A stretch of DNA of 64,000 nucleotides, taken from the NCBI RefSeq assembly GCF_000156355.1, contig NZ_GG657899.1:536828-600827 (forward strand), in the 5' to 3' direction. The notes under the pieces were generated by a model. That model was given only the letters and a program-made list of their open reading frames with translations. It made no database searches and was not told the origin of the DNA. Shown here one piece after another: positions 37,711 to 47,015 of the stretch. Origin of the DNA: Methylophaga thiooxydans DMS010 (GTDB lineage: Bacteria; Pseudomonadota; Gammaproteobacteria; Nitrosococcales; Methylophagaceae). Position numbers and translations under genes: made by a program. Each line of letters opens with the position of its first letter. Within the stretch, counting starts at the first letter, position 1.

Positions 37711-39464
37711 TGAAGTTTAAGCAATTGACCGATAAATTAAGTGCAATACGGCCGAATAACGTCATGATCTGTGAATGGTCAGGCCTGTCGATGCAGGCTG
37801 CGGTATTCAACAAGGCGGGCAAAAAGCTCCAGGTTCAGGCGACAGCAAGTTCAGACAGTATCGATCCGGCTGTCGCTTTCAGCCAGATTCTGAGCTCTCT
37901 AAGAACCCAAGGCTGGCAGGGAAAGCATGTCATCGTACTGACACCTTCAGTGATGTCTGCCTTGGTTGAACTGCCTGTATCTCCCAAAAAGCCCAAGCCT
38001 ATCAATCAAATGCATGAGTTGATTCGCTGGGAAGTTGAACCGCTTTTAATGCAACATCAGTTGCAGTGGACGCTGGGACAGTTGATGGAGTCTCATGGCA
38101 TGCTGTCACCAGAACAGGTACTGGAGATTAATCAGGCGCAGAAACAGCTGAAACAGGAAGCTAATAAAGGCGAACGCAGTCGGCGGTTTGGTGAAGTTGC
38201 CTTAGAATTTGGCTATGTGACACGTGAACAGGCGCAGTCACTTTTTGTGGTTCAGGACTGGCTTCGGGGAGAAGATGATGAGGTCCAGTGTGGGTGGTCG
38301 GCACAGGGAGAAGTTGATGATGCTCCTGGTGTGTGGAACTGGCTGAGCACAGCGACTCACCAATCTGTTGTCAGTAAGTGGCATGAGCTCTGTCAGGACT
38401 ACAAGCTACAACTGGAGGGGTTAATGCCGCTGACAGGTAACAGTGTAGCGTTGATAGATCGCGCAGAAAAACATCTTGTCTTACTGGAAACTACCGAGTT
38501 CATCACCACTTCCTCCCACCTGAAACGGGATCATATTGTTTCCGTTCAGCATTACGTCAACCGCAGTGCCTCTATGCTGGATGCCTGCCTAGAGGTTTTT
38601 CATGCTGAGAATACTCAGCATCCCGGTATAGTGCTGGCTGCGCCCCCAGAGAGCTTGCCCAGTCTTCGCGGTAGTTTGGGCTCAGCACTGGCTAGTGAGC
38701 CAGATCTTGTTATGTTCGATGAGAGAGATGGGTTGTCTCCGGGCATGTTTGCAGCTGGACGACTCTTTTTTGGTATGAAAGGGGCTAGAAAAATCAGTTC
38801 CGTGAGGCCGGGCGGTCCTTTGCCACCAACCTGGCATCGCACAGAAACACAAGCCGTCGCCTTAGTGGCCGCGATGCTAGTCCTGATCGTTATTTCTGAA
38901 GTCACTATGTCGGTCCAATACGCGGCTATCAACAAAGAAAAAACGGAGATCGATGAGCGCGCTGCGGTTCTGGATGCGGCGGTGGATCGCATCAAAAAGC
39001 AACGTGGAGCAATTGATAAGCAAAAAGCCGAACTGGAAGAACAAAAAGAAAGCCAACGCCGGATGGAAGCCAGGCTTGAGTTTTTTGGTCAGTCGCTCCC
39101 AGAAAGAGCGCTTCTGGTTCAAGCCATTTTGGGTGTGCTGCAGAACAATATCAACAAACAGATTATTGTTAGTCGTGTCGATGAAATGGGCCGCCGTGCT
39201 ACTGTACAGCCTGCTGCTACGCCGCTCAACAAGCCAGGGATTGTGGAAACCGATAATTTCAATATTGATGCCTGGGCGCTCACAGAGAGTGCAGCTCAGG
39301 AGTTTGTGCAGAATATGAAGCTTTCTATTGCTGCATGGGATATGGAAGTGAGAGATATTCAGGTGATAGAAAAAGCCGGCCCGATGAACCTGGCGGGCTA
39401 CTCGGTCTCATTAAGTTTGGTGCGTGTGATTCCCCAATCTGAAGTTGAGGATAAACAAGCATGA
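37707..39464 (+). CDS. PilM/PilN-like (GspL/MshI-type) assembly protein with GspE-N-like insertion
   Basis: A 585-residue bitopic protein. Residues 1-380 look like the actin-like PilM/GspL cytoplasmic domain (MICEWSGLSMQAAVF, HVIVLTPSVMSALVELP, later QHYVNRSASMLDACLEVF), a single membrane helix is at about 382-402, a coiled coil at about 405-455 and a PilN-like periplasmic domain to the end. Within the cytoplasmic half, residues 131-187 read like the N-terminal domain of GspE/MshE ATPases: GMLSPEQVLEINQAQ and then R160-F-G-E-V-A-L-E-F-G-Y-V-T-x-E-Q-x-x-x-L-x-x-x-Q. This is unexpected in PilM. The gene overlaps the third prepilin and the following pilO-like gene, as in pilMNOPQ operons. Confidence 0.75.
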   Translation: MMKFKQLTDKLSAIRPNNVMICEWSGLSMQAAVFNKAGKKLQVQATASSDSIDPAVAFSQILSSLRTQGWQGKHVIVLTPSVMSALVELPVSPKKPKPINQMHELIRWEVEPLLMQHQLQWTLGQLMESHGMLSPEQVLEINQAQKQLKQEANKGERSRRFGEVALEFGYVTREQAQSLFVVQDWLRGEDDEVQCGWSAQGEVDDAPGVWNWLSTATHQSVVSKWHELCQDYKLQLEGLMPLTGNSVALIDRAEKHLVLLETTEFITTSSHLKRDHIVSVQHYVNRSASMLDACLEVFHAENTQHPGIVLAAPPESLPSLRGSLGSALASEPDLVMFDERDGLSPGMFAAGRLFFGMKGARKISSVRPGGPLPPTWHRTETQAVALVAAMLVLIVISEVTMSVQYAAINKEKTEIDERAAVLDAAVDRIKKQRGAIDKQKAELEEQKESQRRMEARLEFFGQSLPERALLVQAILGVLQNNINKQIIVSRVDEMGRRATVQPAATPLNKPGIVETDNFNIDAWALTESAAQEFVQNMKLSIAAWDMEVRDIQVIEKAGPMNLAGYSVSLSLVRVIPQSEVEDKQA

Positions 39465-40117
39465 AATTGAAACAGCTCAATAATCGGGAACGCGCTCTTG
39501 CCGGCATTATACTGTTGGTCATTGTACTTAGTGGTTATGGTCTTCTGCGTTTTGAGCCTCGACTGGAGAACATACAACGTCTTGAGCAGCAGAAAGAAGC
39601 GACACTGAACCGCCTAGCTAAGATGGACATTCCAACTCAACCACAAGAAGGGATAGATGAAATCAAACGGGAGTTGGAGGATCAGCAAAAAGCCCTCGAT
39701 GCAATTCGCGAGAGTGCCGTGCAGATTGAACAACAGCTGGCTCCGGTCGATTCACAGGAATTGAAGGTTAAGATTTCTGAACTGGCACGTGATAGTGGCA
39801 TTAGGATTAGAGTTAATGAGGCACTGCGCCCGCAGCCACTCAAAAACAACAACCGGCGTGGAAATGATGACAACGAAATTATTCCACCCGTCACCACGGG
39901 TTGGATTACTCGTATGTCTCCCGGCTCGATGTTTCAGCGCCCTCTGCAACGCCTAGAAGTCGATGGCAGCTATCTTGCTTTGAGGCGGTTCATTCATGGT
40001 CTCGATGAGCTTCCTTATCAAGTCACGGTAATTCGACTGAATATCGAGAAACTAGAAATATCGCCATTCAGGGGCAGTTCGCAAATGCTTAAGACTGAAA
40101 TGATTTTAGCGCTTTAA
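39461..40117 (+). CDS. PilO/GspM-like inner-membrane assembly protein
   Basis: A 218-residue bitopic protein: an N-terminal helix (about 13-30, ALAGIILLVIVLSGYGLL), a coiled coil (about 38-95) and a small periplasmic ferredoxin-like domain ending ALRRFIHGLDELPYQVTVIRLNIEKLE, the pattern of PilO and GspM/MshJ. It would pair with the PilN-like part of the preceding protein to form the alignment complex. It overlaps that gene by four bases and is followed by the ATPase gene after nine. Confidence 0.78.
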   Translation: MKLKQLNNRERALAGIILLVIVLSGYGLLRFEPRLENIQRLEQQKEATLNRLAKMDIPTQPQEGIDEIKRELEDQQKALDAIRESAVQIEQQLAPVDSQELKVKISELARDSGIRIRVNEALRPQPLKNNNRRGNDDNEIIPPVTTGWITRMSPGSMFQRPLQRLEVDGSYLALRRFIHGLDELPYQVTVIRLNIEKLEISPFRGSSQMLKTEMILAL

Positions 40118-40126
40118 AGGTTCTCC

Positions 40127-41770
40127 ATGGCTGTCAGAGATGAACAACTAATAAGGGCAGGGGTAGAAACGGGACTGATTGAAGAATCGACCCTCGAACA
40201 GTTGCGTCTGATTGCTAGAAAAGAACGTGTGCCTTTATTGTCAAAATTACTGGCACATTATCGTTTGCCTGTATCGGCGATGCATCGGGCATTGGCTGAA
40301 GATCAAGGTATTCAATTTGTTGACCTGAGTGACACGAAATTGAACGCAGTGCTGACTAAAAAACTGCCATCAAGTCTGATCAACCGCAAGCAAATGCTTG
40401 TCATGACTTCGGCAGGTGAAGATATGCTGGTCATCAGTGATCCAACTGATCGGGTATCTATTGATTCTGCACTGCGACTGGTCGGTGATGATCTGCCGGT
40501 CACGATGAGTGATCCTGAACGTATCCGTCTGGTTGTAAAAAAAGTTCTAGCCAATACGGCCGTGGCTCAGGCCAGTGAGAGCAGTGCCCCAGAGACGGAC
40601 TTGGTGGCTGTCTTGGACCAGGTTCTCAGAGACGCCTATCTTAACCGGTCTTCAGATGTACATTTGATGATTGAGGAGGAGGGACTGCGAATCCGTTTCA
40701 GGGTTGACGGTAAGTTGACGGATTATCCGCTGGACGCCGATCAGACTGTGGCGGCAGGCTTGATTTCCAGGGTGAAAGTATTGTCAGGCCTGGATATTTC
40801 TGAACAGCGGATGCCTCAGGATGGCGGTTTTTCCTATCACCTTGCTGCACCGGTTGATATGGAGTTCAACATCCGTGTAGCCACTGCGCCTACACGACTT
40901 GGTGAACGGATCACCATGCGTCTATTAGGCAGTGAGAGTAGTAGTTTGACCCTGACTGATCTCGGCTTTCTGGAAAGTGATCTTGTCGAGTTCAAGCAGG
41001 CCATCCGCAAACCTTACGGCATGATTTTGCTCACCGGCCCGACCGGAAGCGGTAAATCGACAACCTTGTGTGCGGCACTGCAAGAAATTAACCATCCTGA
41101 TATCAATATCATGACGGTCGAAAACCCAATCGAATATGTTATCGATGGGATTTCACAAATACAGACCGGCCCTAAAATCAATTTTGCCGATGCTTTACGT
41201 TCTTTGCTTCGACATGACCCGGATGTCCTCATGGTGGGTGAGATTCGTGATTCCGAAACAGCTGATGTTGCGGTTAAAGCGGCGATGACCGGCCACCTCG
41301 TATTTTCTACCTTACATACCAACAATGCCGTCAGTGCTGTGACTCGTTTGGTGGATATTGGTTGTGAACCCTTTCTGATTGGTTCCACCATGACAGCGGT
41401 GATTGCCCAGCGACTTGTCAGACGACTCTGTCGCCATTGTGCTAAGCCAAGACCAGCTAATGAGGATGAGCGCATATTACTAGGGGTAGAAGACGAGGTT
41501 GAAATTTTTGAACCTCAAGGCTGCGCAGTTTGTCAGGGCCAAGGCTTCAGAGGTCGTCTTGGTCTGTTCGAAACCTTATGGTTCAATGAGCGGCTCGCCA
41601 GAATGGTGTCAAAAGGCGCTGATGAGGAAACCTTAGAGGCGAATGCAGGTAAAGCACTGAAATTTATGTGGGAAGACGGCTGCGAAAAAGTATTAAGAGG
41701 GCTCACCACCCTGGATGAGGTTCGTGATGTTGCCGTGTTTAAACGTCATGACACAGTGGAGGTAAGCTGA
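40127..41770 (+). CDS. GspE/PilB-type assembly ATPase
   Basis: A 547-residue hexameric secretion ATPase. It has an N-terminal GspE-N/MshEN-like domain (about 1-70, LLSKLLAHYRLPVSAMHRALAEDQGIQFVDL), a PAS-like N2 domain, Walker A G304-P-T-G-S-G-K-S-T312, Walker B region MVGEIRDSETADVA, His box STLHTNNA, and two CxxC pairs (CRHC and CAVC) that form the zinc-binding domain of extension ATPases. It should power assembly of the pilins encoded upstream. PilU at 8.3 kb belongs to the separate retraction family. Start ATG 40127 has AAAGG nine bases upstream. Confidence 0.93.
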   Translation: MAVRDEQLIRAGVETGLIEESTLEQLRLIARKERVPLLSKLLAHYRLPVSAMHRALAEDQGIQFVDLSDTKLNAVLTKKLPSSLINRKQMLVMTSAGEDMLVISDPTDRVSIDSALRLVGDDLPVTMSDPERIRLVVKKVLANTAVAQASESSAPETDLVAVLDQVLRDAYLNRSSDVHLMIEEEGLRIRFRVDGKLTDYPLDADQTVAAGLISRVKVLSGLDISEQRMPQDGGFSYHLAAPVDMEFNIRVATAPTRLGERITMRLLGSESSSLTLTDLGFLESDLVEFKQAIRKPYGMILLTGPTGSGKSTTLCAALQEINHPDINIMTVENPIEYVIDGISQIQTGPKINFADALRSLLRHDPDVLMVGEIRDSETADVAVKAAMTGHLVFSTLHTNNAVSAVTRLVDIGCEPFLIGSTMTAVIAQRLVRRLCRHCAKPRPANEDERILLGVEDEVEIFEPQGCAVCQGQGFRGRLGLFETLWFNERLARMVSKGADEETLEANAGKALKFMWEDGCEKVLRGLTTLDEVRDVAVFKRHDTVEVS

Positions 41771-41771
41771 G

Positions 41772-42986
41772 ATGCCCATGTTTGCTTATCAGGCACTGAG
41801 TCGAACCGGTGAAGAGCTTACAGGGAAACTTCAGGCTGACAATGCCAATGCTGTTGCCCAAGCATTACGTACCGAAGGTCTGCGTGTTCTTGATATCAAA
41901 GAAAGGCGCCAGAGTGGTTTTCTGGGTGAAGAAAGTTTCAGAGACTGGTACGCGACCCAGCGTTCCGTTTCCACGGATGCCCTTATTTTCTTTTACAGAC
42001 AAATGGCCTTCATGCTCAGAGCTGGCCTGCCGTTGGCTGAGTGCCTACAACTTGCAGCAACGCAGGTGAGTAGCCCACGGTTGCACCTGGCATTGAAAAA
42101 AATGCATCGCGATATAGAAGCCGGACAATCTCTGTCTTCGGCACTGGGTAAACATCCGGATGTATTTCCTGATATCACCATAAATCTGGTTGTGGCCGGT
42201 GAAAGTACCGGTGAACTGGACCTCATTATGGAGCGGTTGGCGGTTCATCTAGAGAAGAAATCGCAACTACGTAAACAAATGATTAATGCCATGATTTATC
42301 CAGTGGTTGTGGTACTGGCTGCGCTTGGTGTTGCAGTATTTATGGTTACGATGATCATTCCTAAATTTGCACAGTTTATTCAAGGACGCGGCAAGCGTTT
42401 ACCAGAGTCCACCCAGGCACTGATCGATGGTGCTGCCTTTCTCAGAGAAAATGGGCTCACTATCATTGGTGTCAGCATTGCTATCATCATCCTCATCTTT
42501 ATTACCTACAGGACTTATAAAGGTCGCCGCTGGATTGATCGTGTTCTCCTTAGCGTGCCTGTGTTTGGAAAGCTGATCATTTTTGGTTCTATGGCTCAAC
42601 TGAATTGGGCTTCTTCTATACTGATGCGAAGCGGTATTACCATTTTTGACACATTGAAAATAACGGCAGACCTGATAGCGAACAAGATTTATTCGGACAA
42701 GCTAAAGCAGGCGTCTAATAGCGTCATGTCTGGTCGTGATCTTGCCAGTAGTATTCAGCATCCACAGATGCCGTCGCTGGTAACACATATGATCGCTATT
42801 GGGGAGAGAACCGGTTCCCTGGATCGAATTCAACAGGAGTTGGGCATTTATTATCAAAACTTACTTGAAATAGGTATCAAACGACTTTCAGCTATGATCG
42901 AGCCAGCCATGATTCTGGTGATTGGTGGCATGGTTGGGTTTGTTTACTATGCCTTTTTTCAGGCGTTATTTGCCCTCGCAGGATAA
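41772..42986 (+). CDS. GspF/PilC-type inner-membrane platform protein
   Basis: A 404-residue platform protein with two cytoplasmic T2SSF domains (about 70-190 and 270-395) and three membrane helices (about 168-190, 222-240 and 378-398). Family features are ALIFFYRQMAFMLRAGLPLAECL and the duplicated FPDITINLVVAGESTGELDLI / MPSLVTHMIAIGERTGSLDRI. It links the ATPase to pilin assembly. It starts one base after the ATPase stop. Confidence 0.93.
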   Translation: MPMFAYQALSRTGEELTGKLQADNANAVAQALRTEGLRVLDIKERRQSGFLGEESFRDWYATQRSVSTDALIFFYRQMAFMLRAGLPLAECLQLAATQVSSPRLHLALKKMHRDIEAGQSLSSALGKHPDVFPDITINLVVAGESTGELDLIMERLAVHLEKKSQLRKQMINAMIYPVVVVLAALGVAVFMVTMIIPKFAQFIQGRGKRLPESTQALIDGAAFLRENGLTIIGVSIAIIILIFITYRTYKGRRWIDRVLLSVPVFGKLIIFGSMAQLNWASSILMRSGITIFDTLKITADLIANKIYSDKLKQASNSVMSGRDLASSIQHPQMPSLVTHMIAIGERTGSLDRIQQELGIYYQNLLEIGIKRLSAMIEPAMILVIGGMVGFVYYAFFQALFALAG

Positions 42987-43002
42987 TTAGCAGGAAAGCA
43001 TA

Positions 43003-43443
43003 ATGAAATTTTTTATAAAAATAATGATGGCAAGTTTGCTATTACCTGTCATCACCGTGGTTTCTGCCAATGAACTGTCTCAGGCCAATAGTGCGGATAG
43101 AACATTCATCCGTGATCCATTCACGCCCAGTGCCTTGATGTATGAGCAAGCTGGGACGGTGGCCAATATTGATTCTGAGGCGTTTGGTTTTCGGCCTGCT
43201 CTCGATGATGTTGATATCAAAATACCCCAGATGCGGCTCAGAGGTTTTGTCACACCTGAAGGGGCACAGGAGCAGTTAGCGCTGTTAGAAATTACGGGGA
43301 GTGGGGTTTATATGGTTCGTGAAGGCGATGAGATAAATATCGACCCCAGACAACCTGCCAACGCTATTCGAATTTCTGAGATTTCACGCCTCAGCGTCAC
43401 GATTGAAACAGGCACTCTGGGCCGGATTCGGGTTTTAAGATGA
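43003..43443 (+). CDS. PilP/MshK-like periplasmic protein
   Basis: A 146-residue protein with an N-terminal signal or anchor (cleavage after VSA, about residue 22) and a short beta domain. The segment RTFIRDPFTPS matches the RDPF motif of PilP/GspC-type proteins, and MRLRGFVTPEGAQEQLALLEI followed by VYMVREGDEIN fits the PilP HR domain. It would connect the inner-membrane PilNO part with the secretin, whose gene overlaps it by four bases. Confidence 0.72.
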   Translation: MKFFIKIMMASLLLPVITVVSANELSQANSADRTFIRDPFTPSALMYEQAGTVANIDSEAFGFRPALDDVDIKIPQMRLRGFVTPEGAQEQLALLEITGSGVYMVREGDEINIDPRQPANAIRISEISRLSVTIETGTLGRIRVLR

Positions 43444-45680
43444 GATTTATGAAACTAAAAAAAATCAATATTGTTTTATTGCCACTGATGGTTAGCGGAT
43501 TGGTTTCGGCTGATGTGAAAAATCAGTCGGTTATCAATCAGCCTTATATCGCGGAACAAGTGCAACCGATATCAGCACGCCCAAGAATACCCAGAACAGA
43601 TCAGACGATACGGATAAAAGAAGTCGAATTTACGGATAGTCGCCTCAGTGATGTGGTTCGAACATTATCTGAATTGAGTCAGCAAAATATTATTGCGACA
43701 CCGGAAGCAGCTCAAAAGCAAGTTACGATTCATCTTAAAAACGTCACCATTCTGGATGCAGTGAAATCGATCAGTCGCATTAGCGATTTGTGGTATCGGT
43801 TTGATGAAGATACGGATACGTATCGCTTAATGACGCGTGAACAATACAGTAAAGACCTGATTGTTCGGGAAAGTGAAAATATTGAGATCTTCCGCTTACT
43901 CAATGCCAATGTTTTAATCATTGCCCAAGCCATTGAAGATCTGTTTGGAGAACGCGTTGTGCTTTCATATGGCTTACCTCCAGCATCTAATACTTTTGGT
44001 AATGGGTCTAACACGGGGGCAAGTGGATTCTCTGGGTCAAACAATGTAGGCGGTGTTAGAGGCAATAACAGCAGTGTTCGAAGTTCAGGGCGATCAAACC
44101 GTTCGAGTGGTAGTAGGAATAGTAGCAACAGGTTTGGTCAGGGCAACTTGCCCCAATCCGGTTCTCAATTAGATGGTGATGAGCTGACGGTTGATCAGAT
44201 TGAGAGAATTGCTTCAGCTTTGGAACAAACCGGACAGCGAAACGTCAGCCAAGAAGCTCTACAAGAAGCAACGATACAATCTCAGCCTATCTATGTGACG
44301 GTGAATAATGAGCATAATATGCTGGTTGTTCGTTCAGATGATAAGTCTGTACTTTCAAACATCAGACAGCTTATCCATTCAATGGATATACCTGTACCTC
44401 AAGTAATGTTAGAGATGCGCATACTCAGCGTTATTTTGGGTGAAGATTTTAATTCTATTTTTAACTTTGAGTTACAACCAAGCGGAGGGAATCAGTCTCA
44501 ACAACCCGCATTGCTAGGCAATAATGCCTTGTTAAATAGTGGGACGTTTGTCTATGAGTTCCTCAACAGTCGACTCAGAGCTAACCTAGAGTTTCTTGAA
44601 GAAAATAATCGTGTTCGAGTGCTATCCAACCCAATGATTGTGGCATCCAATCATCGGCAGGCAGAATTGTTTATCGGTGCAGAAACTTTGCTTACAGATG
44701 GCTTCGAGTTTTTCCCGGCTATTATTGATAATGGTGTTGTGATTCAGCCTTCCTATGTACAAGCCATTGTTAACCGTGAAGATATTGGTATCACTTTACG
44801 TATTACACCTCGAATCAATGGCGATGAGACGGTTGAGTTACTTATTGAACAGGAAAATTCTACAGTAAACCCTGGCGGTGGTTCTGTGCCAATAACAGAT
44901 GGCAATGGCACAGTACAGAATTTGCCTGTTGATACAGTTGATACAGCACGTCTGACGGGGACTGTCATGGCTAAGGATGGCCTGACAGTGGCAGTTGGTG
45001 GCCTTATCAGAACCAGCAAAAATAAGAATGAACGTAAGGTGCCGGTTTTAAGCGAAATTCCTGTGTTGGGTCGTATCTTTCGATCTACCACTGAAAGTGA
45101 GCAAGAAACAGAAACTGTACTTCTGATTACTCCACGGGTGATGAATGTACCTGAGGAGAGTGAAAAGTTACGTCAGACGGATAATCGTTTTTATCGTGAT
45201 TATAATCAGAAACAATCAAGAACAGAGACATTTAAGAACAAATTCATAAATGTTGATGAGGAAGCAGAGGAAAGTACCTATATTCCCCAAGCATTTGAAT
45301 CCAAAGTGTTTCAGAATATGACGAATTTTGCTGCTCAGACTGTTAGAACGCCTGAGTTACAACGCTCAGAGGCAAGTGCATATGAATCTGTCAGAGTGAT
45401 TCCGATTGCGGCGGGCTTATTTGATGAGCCGGCAATCAAGACGGTTCCGATTGAAAGTTGGCGGCATCAGAATGTCTACGTCACGGCTGTATCATTGTTC
45501 AATCGCTCTGACAAAGTGCTAGAACTCGAAAAAGAAAATATCAATGGTAACTGGCTGACGGTAGCCATGGAGTCAGGTCGACTGGCACCTGTGGGTGATG
45601 ATGATGCAACGACAATTATCTATCTTGTCTCAGATAAACCATTTGATGATGAAATTACTGCTATTAATGGTTTTAGGTAA
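43440..45680 (+). CDS. outer-membrane secretin with unusual C-terminal domain
   Basis: A 746-residue GspD/PilQ/MshL-type secretin with signal peptide (cleavage near VSA, about residue 28). Residues 60-175 form N-domains (IKEVEFTDSRLSDVVRTLSEL; IEIFRLLNANVLIIAQAIEDL). A Ser/Asn/Gly-rich linker covers about 180-243. The secretin core lies at about 280-570 (PQVMLEMRILSV, VRVLSNPMIVASNHRQAEL, VAVGGLIRTSKNKNERKVPVLSEIP, ending VLLITPRVM). A further 175 residues follow, whose last 100 (NVYVTAVSLFNRSDKVLELE, GNWLTVAMESGRLAP, TIIYLVSDKPF) look like a separate beta domain. Several secretin genes of type IV pili carry no such domain. It ends seven bases before the kinase gene. Confidence 0.88.
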   Translation: MRFMKLKKINIVLLPLMVSGLVSADVKNQSVINQPYIAEQVQPISARPRIPRTDQTIRIKEVEFTDSRLSDVVRTLSELSQQNIIATPEAAQKQVTIHLKNVTILDAVKSISRISDLWYRFDEDTDTYRLMTREQYSKDLIVRESENIEIFRLLNANVLIIAQAIEDLFGERVVLSYGLPPASNTFGNGSNTGASGFSGSNNVGGVRGNNSSVRSSGRSNRSSGSRNSSNRFGQGNLPQSGSQLDGDELTVDQIERIASALEQTGQRNVSQEALQEATIQSQPIYVTVNNEHNMLVVRSDDKSVLSNIRQLIHSMDIPVPQVMLEMRILSVILGEDFNSIFNFELQPSGGNQSQQPALLGNNALLNSGTFVYEFLNSRLRANLEFLEENNRVRVLSNPMIVASNHRQAELFIGAETLLTDGFEFFPAIIDNGVVIQPSYVQAIVNREDIGITLRITPRINGDETVELLIEQENSTVNPGGGSVPITDGNGTVQNLPVDTVDTARLTGTVMAKDGLTVAVGGLIRTSKNKNERKVPVLSEIPVLGRIFRSTTESEQETETVLLITPRVMNVPEESEKLRQTDNRFYRDYNQKQSRTETFKNKFINVDEEAEESTYIPQAFESKVFQNMTNFAAQTVRTPELQRSEASAYESVRVIPIAAGLFDEPAIKTVPIESWRHQNVYVTAVSLFNRSDKVLELEKENINGNWLTVAMESGRLAPVGDDDATTIIYLVSDKPFDDEITAINGFR

Positions 45681-45686
45681 AGAGCG

Positions 45687-47015
45687 ATGAGTCTTCGAGG
45701 CTTAATCAATGCACGGATTGTGCTGTCTGTTGTATTGATCTTAATTATCGGTGGTGTCATGGCCATCTGGCAAGCCCGACAGTCAGTACAAAAGGAAATT
45801 AACTCTTCCTTTAATCTTGCGCTTGAGATGCTCGAACTGAGTTTTAGTTACCCCGATAACCGCATGGTAATTGAAGATCACTGGATGCGGCAGTTAAGTG
45901 CCATTCAAAAAACCCGACACATTCATATCAGTTTGGTCAATGATGATGGTTCGGAAAGCGAATGGCTTTCCGGTAATGATTTGTCGGAACAAGAAGAGCC
46001 TCCTGTCTGGTTTAAAATGGCTGTGACCAGCGATTACCCCTCTGCCAGTTATGATATCCGTCTTTTAAATGGTTCAACTAAAACGCTTTTAATACGCGCT
46101 GATCCAATTGATGAGGTCGCTGAGGCGTGGAGTGAGTCACTGGCATTTTTTTGGTCGATCGTTTTGATGATGATGGTGATTTTTATCGCGATTAATATCG
46201 TCTTTCATTCTATGTTGAGAACGGTCCACGCTATTCTCACTGGGCTAAGGCGAGTTGAAAGCGGTGAATATGGCAAGAAGTTACCACGCTTTAAAATCAG
46301 CGAATTTGATGCCATTGCAGCGGAAGTGAATAATCTCTCAGAAGCCTTGGATACCGCTCGCCAGAATAATCAGGCATTAGCCAGACACACCATGCATATT
46401 CAGGAAAATGAACGTCAGACTATGTCGCGAGAATTACATGATGAAATGGGGCAGTCATTGACCGCGGTTAAAGCAATGGCGGTGGCAACGAAGCAACCAC
46501 AAGCTAAAATTAACGAAATTTCTGACTCGATTATTGGTATCTGTAATCACTTGTCCGTCGTTGTCAGATCGATGATGCGAACGTTACATCCCTTGAGTCT
46601 GGCGGACCTTGGTCTTGCTGCGACATTAACTGATTTGGTTAGTGAGTGGCAGCGTCGTCATCCGACACTCAAAATTGAGTTAAATTACGACGAGGCGGTC
46701 GATTGGCTTAATGAGGAAGTGGCTATTCATGTTTATCGTGTGGTGCAGGAGTGTCTGACTAATGTAGTACGTCACTCCGAAGCAACACAGGCTATGGTTG
46801 TGGTTAGACGACATCTTATAAAAGGCCGGAATCAAGTTGTTATTCGTGTGGAAGATAATGGCATCGGTGGCTCAACAGAAGGCGAAGGGTTTGGTGTCTT
46901 AGGTATGCGCGAACGGGTAGAAAGCATGGGTGGTCAGTTTGTATTTGAGTCTAATGGTAACCTGGGTGTAAGAGTAAGGGCTTGGATGCCTTTTATTGAG
47001 AGAGTGAATGATTGA
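45687..47015 (+). CDS. NarL-type sensor histidine kinase
   Basis: A 442-residue membrane kinase: first helix at about 10-28, a periplasmic sensor region (about 29-150), second helix at about 153-175, HAMP-like region, a HisKA_3 dimerisation domain with phospho-acceptor H251 in SRELHDEMGQS, and an HATPase domain with ECLTNVVRHSEA (N box) and DNGIGG / GFGVLGMRERVESMGG (G boxes). Kinases of this family work with LuxR-type regulators; the next gene encodes one and overlaps by eight bases. Its place directly after the secretin makes control of the pilus-like system the natural assumption. MxaY/MoxY kinases of methylotrophs belong to the same family, so a broader role is possible. Confidence 0.9.
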   Translation: MSLRGLINARIVLSVVLILIIGGVMAIWQARQSVQKEINSSFNLALEMLELSFSYPDNRMVIEDHWMRQLSAIQKTRHIHISLVNDDGSESEWLSGNDLSEQEEPPVWFKMAVTSDYPSASYDIRLLNGSTKTLLIRADPIDEVAEAWSESLAFFWSIVLMMMVIFIAINIVFHSMLRTVHAILTGLRRVESGEYGKKLPRFKISEFDAIAAEVNNLSEALDTARQNNQALARHTMHIQENERQTMSRELHDEMGQSLTAVKAMAVATKQPQAKINEISDSIIGICNHLSVVVRSMMRTLHPLSLADLGLAATLTDLVSEWQRRHPTLKIELNYDEAVDWLNEEVAIHVYRVVQECLTNVVRHSEATQAMVVVRRHLIKGRNQVVIRVEDNGIGGSTEGEGFGVLGMRERVESMGGQFVFESNGNLGVRVRAWMPFIERVND

